Positions 26,345-35,040 of a DNA stretch of 64,000 bases are shown one piece after another. The stretch's first letter is position 1, and each line of letters starts with the position of its first letter. The notes below the pieces were generated by a model. That model was not told the DNA's origin, made no database searches, and worked only from the letters and a program-made list of their open reading frames with translations. A program made the translations under genes and the position numbers. This DNA comes from an uncultured Eggerthellaceae bacterium (GTDB lineage Bacteria; Actinomycetota; Coriobacteriia; Coriobacteriales; Eggerthellaceae), in NCBI GenBank assembly GCA_910588905.1, contig CAJURZ010000007.1:25461-89460 (forward strand), given 5' to 3'.

Positions 26345-29120
26345 GGCACTTCTTGAACTTGAGCCCGCTGCCGCAGGGACAGGGGTCGTTGCGGCCAACG
26401 TTGGCGAAGGGGTCTTCCTTGTCCTTCACGATGGTCTGGGTCTTGCCCGCGGAAGGCCGAGGGGTGGCAGGAGCGGACGCAGCTGCATGGGCCGCCGCAG
26501 CCTGGGCTGCCCGGGCCGAGCCCTCAGTGAGGTTCTCCTCTGGATTGGAATAGGTGAGCTTCGCAGCCGGAGCGGGCTTCTCCTCTTCCTGATCGCTTCC
26601 TGGCTTCAAGGCCACCTCCAACCTGAGGATGGTGCGCAGGAAGTCATCGTACATGGAAGACGTGAGGGCCTGGAAGGCGGCATAGGCTTCGTTCTTGTAT
26701 TCCACCAACGGGTCCCGCTGGCCGATGGCGCGAAGGCCGATGCCCGTCTTCAGGTAATCCATCTCCTGGAGATGAGCCATCCACTTCGCATCGATGATGC
26801 GCAGCATCACCTGGGAGGTGAGGTGCTTCATGAGCTCTTCGCCGAAGGCATCCCGCTTCGCCTCGAAGAGACCCAGCAGATGCTCGTAGAGCGCCTCGGC
26901 CACCACATCCGGGTCTTCGTCATGGTCCACATCAGACACCTTGAAGCCGTCCTTGCCGCTCATGTTGGCGGCCCAGATCTCCAGGGCTTCGGTATCCCAT
27001 TCGCTCTCATCGTCAGAGGCCAGCATCTCTGCCACCACGGCATTGACCGAATCCTGCAGGATCTCCGGGAAGCGGCTGATGAACTCCTTGCCGTCCAGGA
27101 TGGCATTGCGCTCCTCGTAGATGGCCTTGCGTTGGAGGTTCATCACATCGTCGTATTCCAGGACGCTCTTACGAGCGGAGAAGTGCATGGATTCCACCTG
27201 GCGCTGAGCGCTCTCGATGGATTTCGAGACCATGGAGGCCTGGATGGGCATGTCATCCTCAAGCCCCGTCTTCTGCATCATGGCGGAGATGGATTCCATC
27301 CGGTTGCCACCGAACAGGCGCATGAGGTCGTCTTCCAAAGACAGGTAGAACTGCGTGACGCCCGGGTCTCCCTGACGGCCGGAACGACCGCGCAGCTGGT
27401 TGTCGATGCGTCGGGATTCGTGGCGCTCGGTGCCTATGACGCACAGGCCGCCTGCTGCCAGCACCTGCTCTTGCTCGGCCGCGCAGATGCCCTTCGCCTC
27501 TTCCAGGGCCTCCTCCCGCACCTCATCGGAGGCGAACAGCGGATCAGGCTGACCTTCTTCGTCGAGCTCGGGAGCATCAGGGTCGAGGCCGCGCTGGCGA
27601 AGGAGGTCTTCGGCCAGCACATCGGCATTGCCACCGAGGATGATGTCGGTACCGCGGCCTGCCATGTTCGTGGCAATGGTCACCGCACCCACCCGGCCCG
27701 CCTGGGCTACGATGTGAGCCTCGCGCTCATGGTGCTTCGCGTTCAGCGTCTCATGGGGGATGCCCCGCTTGTCCAGAAGGCGCGAGAGCCGCTCGGAGCT
27801 CTCGATGGAAACGGTGCCGATCAGGCAGGGCTGGCCCTTGCCGTGGCGCTCGGCGATGTCATCCGCCACCGCGTTGAACTTCGCATCCACCGTGCGGTAG
27901 ACCAGATCGTTCATGTCCTGGCGCTGCACGGGCCGGTTGGGCGGGATAGCGAAGACGGGCAGCTTGTAGATCTGGCGGAATTCCGCATCTTCGGTCATAG
28001 CCGTGCCGGTCATGCCAGAGAGCTTCTCGTAGAGACGGAAGTAGTTCTGGAGCGTGATGGTAGCCAAGGTCTGGCTCTCCTGCTGGATGCGCACATGCTC
28101 CTTGGCTTCGATGGCCTGGTGCAAGCCCTCGGAATAGCGGCGCCCTTCCATGATGCGGCCGGTGAATTCGTCCACGATCTTGACCTCGCCGTCCACCACC
28201 ACGTAATCCACATCGCGATGGAAGAGGAATTGCGCCTTCAAGGCCTGCTGGAGGTGATTAGCCAGCTGTGCGGACGGATCAGCGTAGATGTCCTCTATGC
28301 CCAGCATGGATTCGATGCGATCAAGGCCCACCTCGGTGGTGTTGATGGTCTTCTTCGCCTCATCCATCTGGAAGTCCTCGTCCAGCTTGAGCTTCGGCAT
28401 CACCGCAGCGAAGCGCTTGTAGGTCTCCGAGGATTGGCTACCCAAGCCCGATATGATGAGCGGGGTGCGGGCTTCGTCGATGAGGATGGAGTCCACCTCG
28501 TCCACCACGGCGAAATGGTGACCGCGCTGCACGCGGTCCTCCGACCGCACCACCATGTTGTCACGCAGGTAGTCGAAGCCGAACTCCGCATTGGTACCGT
28601 AGGTCACATCGGCCTGATAGGCGGGCACCTTCTCAACGGGCTTCATGCCGCTCTGGATGAGGCCCACCTTCATCCCCAAGAAGCGGTAGATGCGTCCCAT
28701 CCACTGGGAGTCGCGCTTGGCCAGGTAATCGTTCACGGTGACGATGTGCACGTTGTGGCCGGGGATGGCATTCAAGTAGCCCGCCAAGGTGGACACGAGC
28801 GTCTTGCCTTCGCCGGTCTTCATCTCGGCGATCTCTCCGGCGTTCAGAGCCATGCCACCGATGAGCTGCACGTCGAAATGACGCAGCCCTATGGTACGCA
28901 CGCTGGCCTCGCGCACGGCGGCGAACGCCTCCGGGAGCAGGTCCTCCAGCGTCTCCCCTGCCTGATAGCGCTCCCGCAGGCGAGCGGTCATGCCTGAGAG
29001 CTCCTCGTCGGACATGGCTTGCATTCGCGGCTCCAAGGCGTTGATCTCATCGACCTTCGCCTGGTACTTCTTGAGTTGCTTGCCTTCTCCGATGGTGAAC
29101 AGCTTCGATAGTATTCCCAT
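26334..29120 (-). CDS. secA: Preprotein translocase ATPase SecA
   Basis: This 928-residue motor drives protein export through SecYEG. The Walker A region KTGEGKT is at 101-107, DEVDSILIDEARTPLI follows near 210, NMAGRGTDIILGG and GRSGRQGDPG are in the second motor domain, and the end is the zinc-binding DPCPCGSGLKFKKCHG. A low-complexity Ala/Pro linker precedes the zinc finger. It sits next to prfB as in many Gram-positive genomes. A TAGAAT box lies 71 bases upstream. Confidence 0.97.
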   Translation of the reverse strand: MGILSKLFTIGEGKQLKKYQAKVDEINALEPRMQAMSDEELSGMTARLRERYQAGETLEDLLPEAFAAVREASVRTIGLRHFDVQLIGGMALNAGEIAEMKTGEGKTLVSTLAGYLNAIPGHNVHIVTVNDYLAKRDSQWMGRIYRFLGMKVGLIQSGMKPVEKVPAYQADVTYGTNAEFGFDYLRDNMVVRSEDRVQRGHHFAVVDEVDSILIDEARTPLIISGLGSQSSETYKRFAAVMPKLKLDEDFQMDEAKKTINTTEVGLDRIESMLGIEDIYADPSAQLANHLQQALKAQFLFHRDVDYVVVDGEVKIVDEFTGRIMEGRRYSEGLHQAIEAKEHVRIQQESQTLATITLQNYFRLYEKLSGMTGTAMTEDAEFRQIYKLPVFAIPPNRPVQRQDMNDLVYRTVDAKFNAVADDIAERHGKGQPCLIGTVSIESSERLSRLLDKRGIPHETLNAKHHEREAHIVAQAGRVGAVTIATNMAGRGTDIILGGNADVLAEDLLRQRGLDPDAPELDEEGQPDPLFASDEVREEALEEAKGICAAEQEQVLAAGGLCVIGTERHESRRIDNQLRGRSGRQGDPGVTQFYLSLEDDLMRLFGGNRMESISAMMQKTGLEDDMPIQASMVSKSIESAQRQVESMHFSARKSVLEYDDVMNLQRKAIYEERNAILDGKEFISRFPEILQDSVNAVVAEMLASDDESEWDTEALEIWAANMSGKDGFKVSDVDHDEDPDVVAEALYEHLLGLFEAKRDAFGEELMKHLTSQVMLRIIDAKWMAHLQEMDYLKTGIGLRAIGQRDPLVEYKNEAYAAFQALTSSMYDDFLRTILRLEVALKPGSDQEEEKPAPAAKLTYSNPEENLTEGSARAAQAAAAHAAASAPATPRPSAGKTQTIVKDKEDPFANVGRNDPCPCGSGLKFKKCHGQ

Positions 29121-29190
29121 GATCTAGTGGATCTTCCTTCTGGTCTGACTGTTGTGGACCCCGCATGGGGGCCTTCTATCTCGAACGGAC

Positions 29191-29196
29191 ATTCTA
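29191..29196 (-). promoter_or_regulatory. Possible -10 element for secA-prfB
   Basis: TAGAAT on the minus strand in the 122-base gap between the BTAD regulator gene and secA, with no clear -35. Nothing else is recognised in the gap. Confidence 0.4.
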
Positions 29197-29242
29197 ATAC
29201 AGGCTTGCCGTTGAAAGCTCTCTCGTAGCCATTTCTCCATCA

Positions 29243-31825
29243 TCAAAGCGCCTCCTCGTATTCGATGATGGAACGATAGAGCCCCACCAGCTTGGGTGAG
29301 GGGTCTATCCCCAGGTCCTCTGCCAAGAACCGGCGGCACTGGAAGTAGGTCTCCAGGGCAGGCCCCCGTTGATCGGCGGCTATCTGAGCCTCCATGAGCG
29401 CGATGTGCACATCCTCTCGCCTGCTGTCTCGCCGCAGCGCCTCCCGGGCGAACCAAAGGGAACCCGTGTGCTCCTCGGAGCGCGCCAGGCGCAGGGAGGC
29501 AGCGATGAGCCCATCCACCAAACGGCTGCGACACCGCTCCCGTATCTCCGTCACATAATCGCACTCCGTCTCCGTTGGCAAGAGCTCACCCGAGAAGAGC
29601 GTCGTCACCTTGAGGTAGAGGTCTTCCCAGTTCCCTTCCTCCCCTCCTCCGAAGACCAAGGAAGAACAGGTGGCATCGAAGCTCTCCATGTCGGTGGAGA
29701 GATAGCGCGCATCCAAGCTGCATCCGCTCTGGGAGCGGATGAGATACGGGCAGCTCCCCTCCAGGGAGAGCGCTTTCTTGAGGGACGCCCAGATGGAGTA
29801 GAAGCTGTTGCGGCACTCCTCCGCATCCATATCCGGCCAGATGAGCTGACAGAGCCGTTCCCGGGATATCTCCCGCCCCTTATTGAGGGCTAGCACCGAA
29901 GCCAACGTCCGAGTCCGCTTGCGCGAGAGCTTCCGGGGATCCACCATCTCCCCATCTATCCTCACTTCCAAGCCGCCGAACATGCGCACCTCCAGCTGGG
30001 GTGCAGAGGCGGGCATCAAAGAGGGCTTGGGCGCCGGGAGACGGAAGGCATCGGGATGAGCGGCATCGAAGGCATGGCGCTTCTGGGCCTGCTCTTCCTT
30101 GGCCTTCGTCCAGAGACGACGCTGGGCCTGGAGGCTGACGAGCGCCTTCGCTGCAACCGCTGGCACCTCCTTGCGAAGATCCTCTCCCAAGCGTGCGGTC
30201 AAGGCCTTGAAGGGAGCGGCATCAAGGCTCATGAGGGCAAGGGGGAGTCGCGCAAGCTGCTGGGTGCGCCGGTTCCAGAAGATCTGCTCCAAGCACAGGG
30301 CCGCCAGATCCAGGACCTTCTCCAGTACCGCCTGAGTATCCTCGGTCCCGCTCCCCTTCCCGGCAGGATGCTGGGCGCCCAGCGCTTCCAGGATCCACAC
30401 GCACCCCAAAAGCTGAGAGAGGGTCAGGTAGAGCGTCTGGGAAGCAGGTTGCTCCTCAAGGGTGCGGTGTATCTCTTCCAGAACAGCAGGGTCAGGCAGC
30501 TCTCCCAAGGAGAGCGGGAAGATGAGCCTGGCAAGAGCAGGGAGGTCGAAGGGTTCGCTGGCTCCGAGCGGCTTGCCTGAGAGCTCCTCGGCCAGCCTGA
30601 GCGACGCTTCCTGGTCTCCTTCGGGGAGAGCGCATCGGATGAGCAGGCAGAGGGCACCTATCCGCTCACCCCGTTGGCTATCCCCCAGCTTGAGCACGCG
30701 CTTCGCCCCAGCGATGGCCTCATCGGTCTGCCCGAGGGATATCAGAGCGTACGCTCGCTGAAGGTCCGTGGCGGCCCTGCTCACCTTCGCAGCTTTGAGG
30801 CGGTCCACCAAGGAAGCCACTGCTAAAGGAGCCCCTGAGCAGAGGATCTGCCAGCCATGGGCCTTCAACCAAGCGAGCGCTGAGGCGGGGGCGATGAAGC
30901 GGGCCAAGAGGTTGCAAGCCCGCGAAGCATCGCCTTCCCCGCAAAGGGCATCGGCGATATGGCATCCCAGGGCATCTCCCGTACCCAAAGATGTGCAGAG
31001 AGCAAGCTCATCCAGAGAGGTCAGCAGGCTGCCCTTGAGCTTATCCACAGGGATCGCCAACGCTTCGAACCGCCCTGTCTCGGCATCTATCCCCAGGTAG
31101 GTGTAGTGGTCATGGAGGTATCCGAGCATCTCTTGGGATCGCTTCGCTTCGAAGAGGCTGAGCAGGGAGAGGCCGTCGCCTGTGCCCACAGCCAAGAACG
31201 AGAAGATGGCCATCCGCACATCCGCGGGCATCTCCTCAGCTGCCCACCCCTCCAAAAGGCGCTCCATCCCTGTGCGGCTCCAGGCCATGCAAGGGATGTT
31301 CCGATGGGAGAAGGGCTCCTCTCCCATCGCTTCCAGGAGCGTCTCATCCAGCAGGAGATCATGGCTCGTGACCAGGATGCGATCCTGCTGGCAGGCAGCG
31401 AAGGTGTCCGCTGCGGGCGTGCAGGCCACGATGACCTCGCAGGATGCCTCCAGCAGGTCATCTATAGCATCGGAAAGCGCCCGCGTCCGTCCAGGATCCA
31501 AGGTGGGCAACCCATCAAAGACCACGAGGGCCGTCTTGTCCTGGGCTGAGAGGAGCTTCGCGCATAGACGCGATGAGTCAAGATCGCGAATGAAGCACGG
31601 AGAAGAGCATCGGATCCAGATGACCCCCTCGAAGGCGAACATGATGCCAGCATATTCGAAGGCGACATGAGTCTTCCCATAGCCATCAGGAGCGATGATG
31701 AATCGAGGGACGCTCCTATCCTTGAGTAGGAGACCCACCACTTCGGGCCGGGCGATCCTCCTCTTCTCCACGACACCCTTCGGTTGGATCCCATGACAAC
31801 AACAGGATTCGATGAACGTTGACAT
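29243..31825 (-). CDS. Large ATPase-containing BTAD/SARP-type transcriptional regulator
   Basis: The 860-residue protein begins with a MalT/STAND-like ATPase region: APDGYGKT (45-52, Walker A) and ALVVFDGLPTLD (about 98-109, Walker B). A long helical, TPR-like middle follows. The C-terminus (611-860) is an OmpR-type winged helix (LEVRMFGGLEVRIDG, RKLSRKRTRTLASVLAL) plus a bacterial transcriptional activation domain ending RRFLAEDLGIDPSPKL. Such proteins are usually ATP-gated activators. The target is unknown, and no biosynthetic cluster is next to it, only secA downstream. SD-like GAGAGGGG precedes the ATG. Confidence 0.85.
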   Translation of the reverse strand: MSTFIESCCCHGIQPKGVVEKRRIARPEVVGLLLKDRSVPRFIIAPDGYGKTHVAFEYAGIMFAFEGVIWIRCSSPCFIRDLDSSRLCAKLLSAQDKTALVVFDGLPTLDPGRTRALSDAIDDLLEASCEVIVACTPAADTFAACQQDRILVTSHDLLLDETLLEAMGEEPFSHRNIPCMAWSRTGMERLLEGWAAEEMPADVRMAIFSFLAVGTGDGLSLLSLFEAKRSQEMLGYLHDHYTYLGIDAETGRFEALAIPVDKLKGSLLTSLDELALCTSLGTGDALGCHIADALCGEGDASRACNLLARFIAPASALAWLKAHGWQILCSGAPLAVASLVDRLKAAKVSRAATDLQRAYALISLGQTDEAIAGAKRVLKLGDSQRGERIGALCLLIRCALPEGDQEASLRLAEELSGKPLGASEPFDLPALARLIFPLSLGELPDPAVLEEIHRTLEEQPASQTLYLTLSQLLGCVWILEALGAQHPAGKGSGTEDTQAVLEKVLDLAALCLEQIFWNRRTQQLARLPLALMSLDAAPFKALTARLGEDLRKEVPAVAAKALVSLQAQRRLWTKAKEEQAQKRHAFDAAHPDAFRLPAPKPSLMPASAPQLEVRMFGGLEVRIDGEMVDPRKLSRKRTRTLASVLALNKGREISRERLCQLIWPDMDAEECRNSFYSIWASLKKALSLEGSCPYLIRSQSGCSLDARYLSTDMESFDATCSSLVFGGGEEGNWEDLYLKVTTLFSGELLPTETECDYVTEIRERCRSRLVDGLIAASLRLARSEEHTGSLWFAREALRRDSRREDVHIALMEAQIAADQRGPALETYFQCRRFLAEDLGIDPSPKLVGLYRSIIEYEEAL

Positions 31826-32076
31826 AGATGGCCCCTCTCCCGGCTCCTGGATCCGGCGGAAAGGCGGCGAAGATGCTAGAGCTTCATCCCCAAATGTGCT
31901 CAGGATGATATCGGGAAGGCCCTTCGGTAGGGACGACCCTCAAGACCGGGCTGAGGTTCCTAGAAGCGACGGTGCGCGCTGTCGCTTCTAGGAGGTATGT
32001 ACCCAAAGGGGTGAACGGTCGAAGATGGTGAGCGAACGGCGAGACGGCGGCTTTCACAAGAGCCGAGGCTCCAGGG
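31826..32076 (-). promoter_or_regulatory. 251-base intergenic region upstream of the BTAD regulator with a long inverted repeat
   Basis: The region holds a perfect 13-bp inverted repeat (31958-31970 with 31981-31993, arms TCCTAGAAGCGAC/GTCGCTTCTAGGA, 10-base loop). There is also a -10-like TATCAT nearer the regulator and a small GAAGG/CCTTC hairpin between them. The repeat lies 84 bases after the rsfS stop and has no T-tract, so it may be a rsfS terminator or a binding site for the regulator. No credible small gene is seen. Confidence 0.5.
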
Positions 32077-32487
32077 TTAGGCTCCCAAGAGCTTCGCGAT
32101 GCGCTCTCCGTATTCCAGGTTCTCGAAGCCCTCCTCAGCGGAGAGGTCTACCATCTGGGCTTCGTTCCAAAGGGTCTCGAGCCGGTAATAGTCCCGCGTC
32201 TCCGGCTGGAACACGTGGATGACCACGGTCCCGTAATCCAGCAGGGACCAAGACCCATCAGGGGCCAGCTCTCTGCCTTCGGGCTTGATCCCATAGGCTT
32301 CCCGCAACGTATCCTCCACCTCATCGATGATGGCATCTACCTGGCGGTTATTGGCAGCGGTCACGATCACGAAGTAGTCAGTGACGCCGATATGCGGACC
32401 CACCTCCTGGACCACGATGTCCGTTGCCTTCTTCGCATCAGCCGCCCGAGCGGCTGCCAACGCGGCTTCTCTTGCTGTAACGCTCAT
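32077..32487 (-). CDS. rsfS: Ribosome silencing factor RsfS
   Basis: This 136-residue protein of the Iojap family binds ribosomal protein L14 and blocks subunit joining under starvation. ADAKKATDIVVQEVG, TDYFVIVTAANNRQVDAI and DYGTVVIHVFQPETRDYY are family blocks. The ATG at 32487 has AAGGAG 8 bases upstream and overlaps yqeK by 4 bases. It is the last gene of obgE-proB-proA-nadD-yqeK-rsfS, the usual nadD-yqeK-rsfS order. Confidence 0.95.
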   Translation of the reverse strand: MSVTAREAALAAARAADAKKATDIVVQEVGPHIGVTDYFVIVTAANNRQVDAIIDEVEDTLREAYGIKPEGRELAPDGSWSLLDYGTVVIHVFQPETRDYYRLETLWNEAQMVDLSAEEGFENLEYGERIAKLLGA

Positions 32488-33131
32488 GCTTTCTTCTCCT
32501 TGCATCTCTTCTCGTACCGTTGCAGATGGGCATGGGCCTTCGGGAATGTCATATCATTCCAGATGGCGAGGGTATCCGGATGGAGCAATCCGTCTTTGGA
32601 TATCAGAGCCTCTATCCAGAACTTATAGACCTGGAAATAGAGCTCGTCCAAGCTGACCTTGCCGATGAGCTCTCGAAGCCCTTCTGCCTCAGCGAAGGAG
32701 CGGTTGGGCTCGATGGCATCGGCGATATAGATGATCTTGTCCAATGGGCTCATCTCTTTGGCGGCGATGGTGTGCTTGTAGATGGCGCTCAGGACGTCTT
32801 CGGGTATATCAGGATCAGTGTGTCTGAATCCTTCGGCTGCAGTGGGGCCATGGAGCACCTGGGGCATGTTCATGATCATCCATTCCCCCAGCACCTCATC
32901 GAGCCCGAGGTCTCGCGCCTTCGCCCGTATCTCATCATTGTCCAGCCCCTTGTCCCAGTCATGCAGGATCCCCGCTAGACGGGCTTTCTTCTCATCCTGA
33001 CCATAGGTCCGGGCCAGAAGCTGGGCGGTCTCCGCCACGCCCTCCATATGCTGGAACCGCTTCTTGGACACGCGCTCTCGGGCCAGAGCACGCATCTGGC
33101 TCAGGTGCTCGTCGCTCAACGGATCGGCCAT
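32484..33131 (-). CDS. yqeK: HD-domain phosphohydrolase YqeK (Ap4A hydrolase family)
   Basis: This 215-residue HD-superfamily protein has LAGILHDWDKG as the metal-binding HD motif and VLHGPTAAEGF as the second His block. Characterised YqeK enzymes symmetrically cleave diadenosine tetraphosphate. I chose the ATG at 33131 because GGAGG lies 5 bases upstream; in-frame sequence before it overlaps nadD and has no similarity. Its position between nadD and rsfS is conserved widely. Confidence 0.92.
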   Translation of the reverse strand: MADPLSDEHLSQMRALARERVSKKRFQHMEGVAETAQLLARTYGQDEKKARLAGILHDWDKGLDNDEIRAKARDLGLDEVLGEWMIMNMPQVLHGPTAAEGFRHTDPDIPEDVLSAIYKHTIAAKEMSPLDKIIYIADAIEPNRSFAEAEGLRELIGKVSLDELYFQVYKFWIEALISKDGLLHPDTLAIWNDMTFPKAHAHLQRYEKRCKEKKA

Positions 33132-33141
33132 GCTACCCTCC

Positions 33142-33735
33142 TCATCGGTACAGTCCCTGCGCCCTGATATAGCCATCCACCCCATCGGGGACGAGATAGC
33201 GGATGGTCTGGCCGCTTCGGATGCGAGCTCTGATATCGCTCGAGGATATATCCAGCAAGGGTGCGCACACCGCTTCCACGAGAAAGCCCTGATCGGACAA
33301 GGAAGCAAGGAGCCCTTCGTCTATCCGGTATCCCGGCCGCGCCAGGCATACGATGCGCGCAAGCTGAGCGATCCTGGCAGCGTCCTTCCAGGTGGAGAGC
33401 GTGAGCAGCGAATCCGCACCCAAGATGAAGGAGAGCTCTGCATCGGGCTGCTCCTCATGGAGCTCTTCTAAGGTGTCCACCGTAAAGGTGATGCCCGCCC
33501 GGGTCACCTCCCGATCGCTGACCGCAAAGGCGCCGTTGCCCTCGACCGCCCGCTGCACCATGGCGAGCCTGTCCTTCGCCGGGGCCAGCGAGACGCCCTG
33601 CTTGAAATGGGGGTTGCCCGCCACGACGAAGAGCACCTCATCCAAGCCGCAGGCATCTCGTGCCATCTCAGCGCAGACCAGATGACCGAGATGGATAGGG
33701 TCGAACGTGCCCCCCATCACGCCCACATGAGCCAT
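33142..33735 (-). CDS. nadD: Nicotinate-nucleotide adenylyltransferase
   Basis: This 197-residue nucleotidyltransferase makes deamido-NAD from nicotinate mononucleotide. The start GVMGGTFDPIHLGHL contains the HxGH ATP-binding motif, and LDISSSDIRARI near the C-terminus is the SxxxIR block. It overlaps proA by one base (TGATG). NadK at 59760 completes NADP supply. Confidence 0.96.
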   Translation of the reverse strand: MAHVGVMGGTFDPIHLGHLVCAEMARDACGLDEVLFVVAGNPHFKQGVSLAPAKDRLAMVQRAVEGNGAFAVSDREVTRAGITFTVDTLEELHEEQPDAELSFILGADSLLTLSTWKDAARIAQLARIVCLARPGYRIDEGLLASLSDQGFLVEAVCAPLLDISSSDIRARIRSGQTIRYLVPDGVDGYIRAQGLYR

Positions 33736-35030
33736 CAGCTACGCACCTGGCCCTGACCACGGACGAGGTACTTGGTGGAGGTGAGCGCCTCGGCTGCGAA
33801 GGGGCCCCGCACATGGAGCTTCTGGGTGGAGATGCCTATCTCCGCTCCCAGGCCGAACTGACCACCATCGGTGAAGGCGGTAGAGGCGTTCGCGTAGACC
33901 GCGGCAGCATCCACCCCTGTCAAGAAGGCGCTGATCGCCTCCTCATCCTGGGCGACGATGGCTTCGGAGTGGCCCGTGCCGTAGCGGTTGATGTGGTCGA
34001 TGGCCTCATGCACTCCGCTCACTACCTTGACGGCGATATCAGGCGAGAGGTATTCCGTCTCCCAGTCAGCCTCAGTGGCTAAGACGAGCAAAGCGGCCCC
34101 TTCGGTCCCCTCTGCGAAGACAGGAAGCGGTGCGGCTTGCATGAGGGCCGTCTCATCCCCGTGGATGGTCACCCCCCTCTTGCCCAGGCGCTCCAACAGG
34201 AGCGGAAGGGCCTCTGAGGCGATATCAGCATCCACCAGAAGGGTCTCAGCGGCATTGCATACCCCATAGCGCCTGCACTTGGCATTCTCCACGATATCCG
34301 CAGCCTGAGCCATATCGGCGCTGGAGTGGACATAGACGTGGCAATTGCCCGTCCCCGTCTCGATCACCGGCACCTTGGAGGTTTCCACGCAATGCTGGAT
34401 CAGCCCCGCCCCTCCTCGGGGAACGATGACGTCTACCAAGCCGTGGAGCTGCATGAGGGCATCCGTGGCTGCCCTATCTGTGGTGGTCACCGCCTGGATG
34501 GCGTGATCGGGCAGGCCCGCTGACCGGGCGGCCTCAGCCAGGATGTTCGCCAAGGCCTCATTGGAGGCAGCCGCCAGGCTGCCACCCCGCAGGATGGCTG
34601 CATTGCCAGACTTCAAGCAGATGCCTGCAGCATCGGCGGTGACATTCGGACGCGCCTCGTAGATGACGGCCACTACTCCCAAGGGTACGCTCATCTTGGT
34701 GAGCTGAAGGCCATTGGGCAGTTCGCGCTCTTCCCGCACGCACCCCACCGGGTCGGGCAAGGCGATGAGCTCCTCCAATGCCAGAGCCATGCTCTCTAGC
34801 CGCTGGTCATCAAGCAGAAGACGGTCGACGAGCGACGCTTTGACCCCTGCAGCCTGAGCAGCCGCCACATCCCGTGCGTTGGCCGAGAGGATGACATCAC
34901 TACCATCCCGCAAGCCTTGGGCCATGGCGGCGAGAGCAGCATTGCGCTCATCGGTCGTGGATGCCCCCAACAAGCGGGCTGCCTCCTTCGCCTGCTGGGC
35001 TATGGTCACCATCTGCTGGGCAATATCCAT
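33735..35030 (-). CDS. proA: Glutamate-5-semialdehyde dehydrogenase (gamma-glutamyl phosphate reductase)
   Basis: This 431-residue enzyme reduces gamma-glutamyl phosphate in proline synthesis. VIYEARPNVTADAAGICLKSGNAAILRGG is the core block, and the catalytic Cys lies in the KCRRYGVCNAAETLLV segment. I chose the ATG at 35030 with AGGAG 7 bases upstream. The upstream proB gene ends 10 bases before, so the two form the usual proBA unit. C-terminal GAEIGISTQKLHVRGP is canonical. Confidence 0.96.
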   Translation of the reverse strand: MDIAQQMVTIAQQAKEAARLLGASTTDERNAALAAMAQGLRDGSDVILSANARDVAAAQAAGVKASLVDRLLLDDQRLESMALALEELIALPDPVGCVREERELPNGLQLTKMSVPLGVVAVIYEARPNVTADAAGICLKSGNAAILRGGSLAAASNEALANILAEAARSAGLPDHAIQAVTTTDRAATDALMQLHGLVDVIVPRGGAGLIQHCVETSKVPVIETGTGNCHVYVHSSADMAQAADIVENAKCRRYGVCNAAETLLVDADIASEALPLLLERLGKRGVTIHGDETALMQAAPLPVFAEGTEGAALLVLATEADWETEYLSPDIAVKVVSGVHEAIDHINRYGTGHSEAIVAQDEEAISAFLTGVDAAAVYANASTAFTDGGQFGLGAEIGISTQKLHVRGPFAAEALTSTKYLVRGQGQVRS

Positions 35031-35040
35031 GTCTGCGCTC

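Noticed and set aside
26292..28997. A 901-codon open frame antisense to secA
   Set aside because: Same reason: it mirrors secA codons, has no recognisable motif and no ribosome binding site of its own.
32025..32222. Small plus-strand open frame beginning in the gap before the BTAD regulator
   Set aside because: It runs into the 3' end of rsfS, is Arg/Ser/Gly-rich with no motif, and the AGGAGG at 31991-31995 belongs to the inverted repeat and is too far from its ATG.
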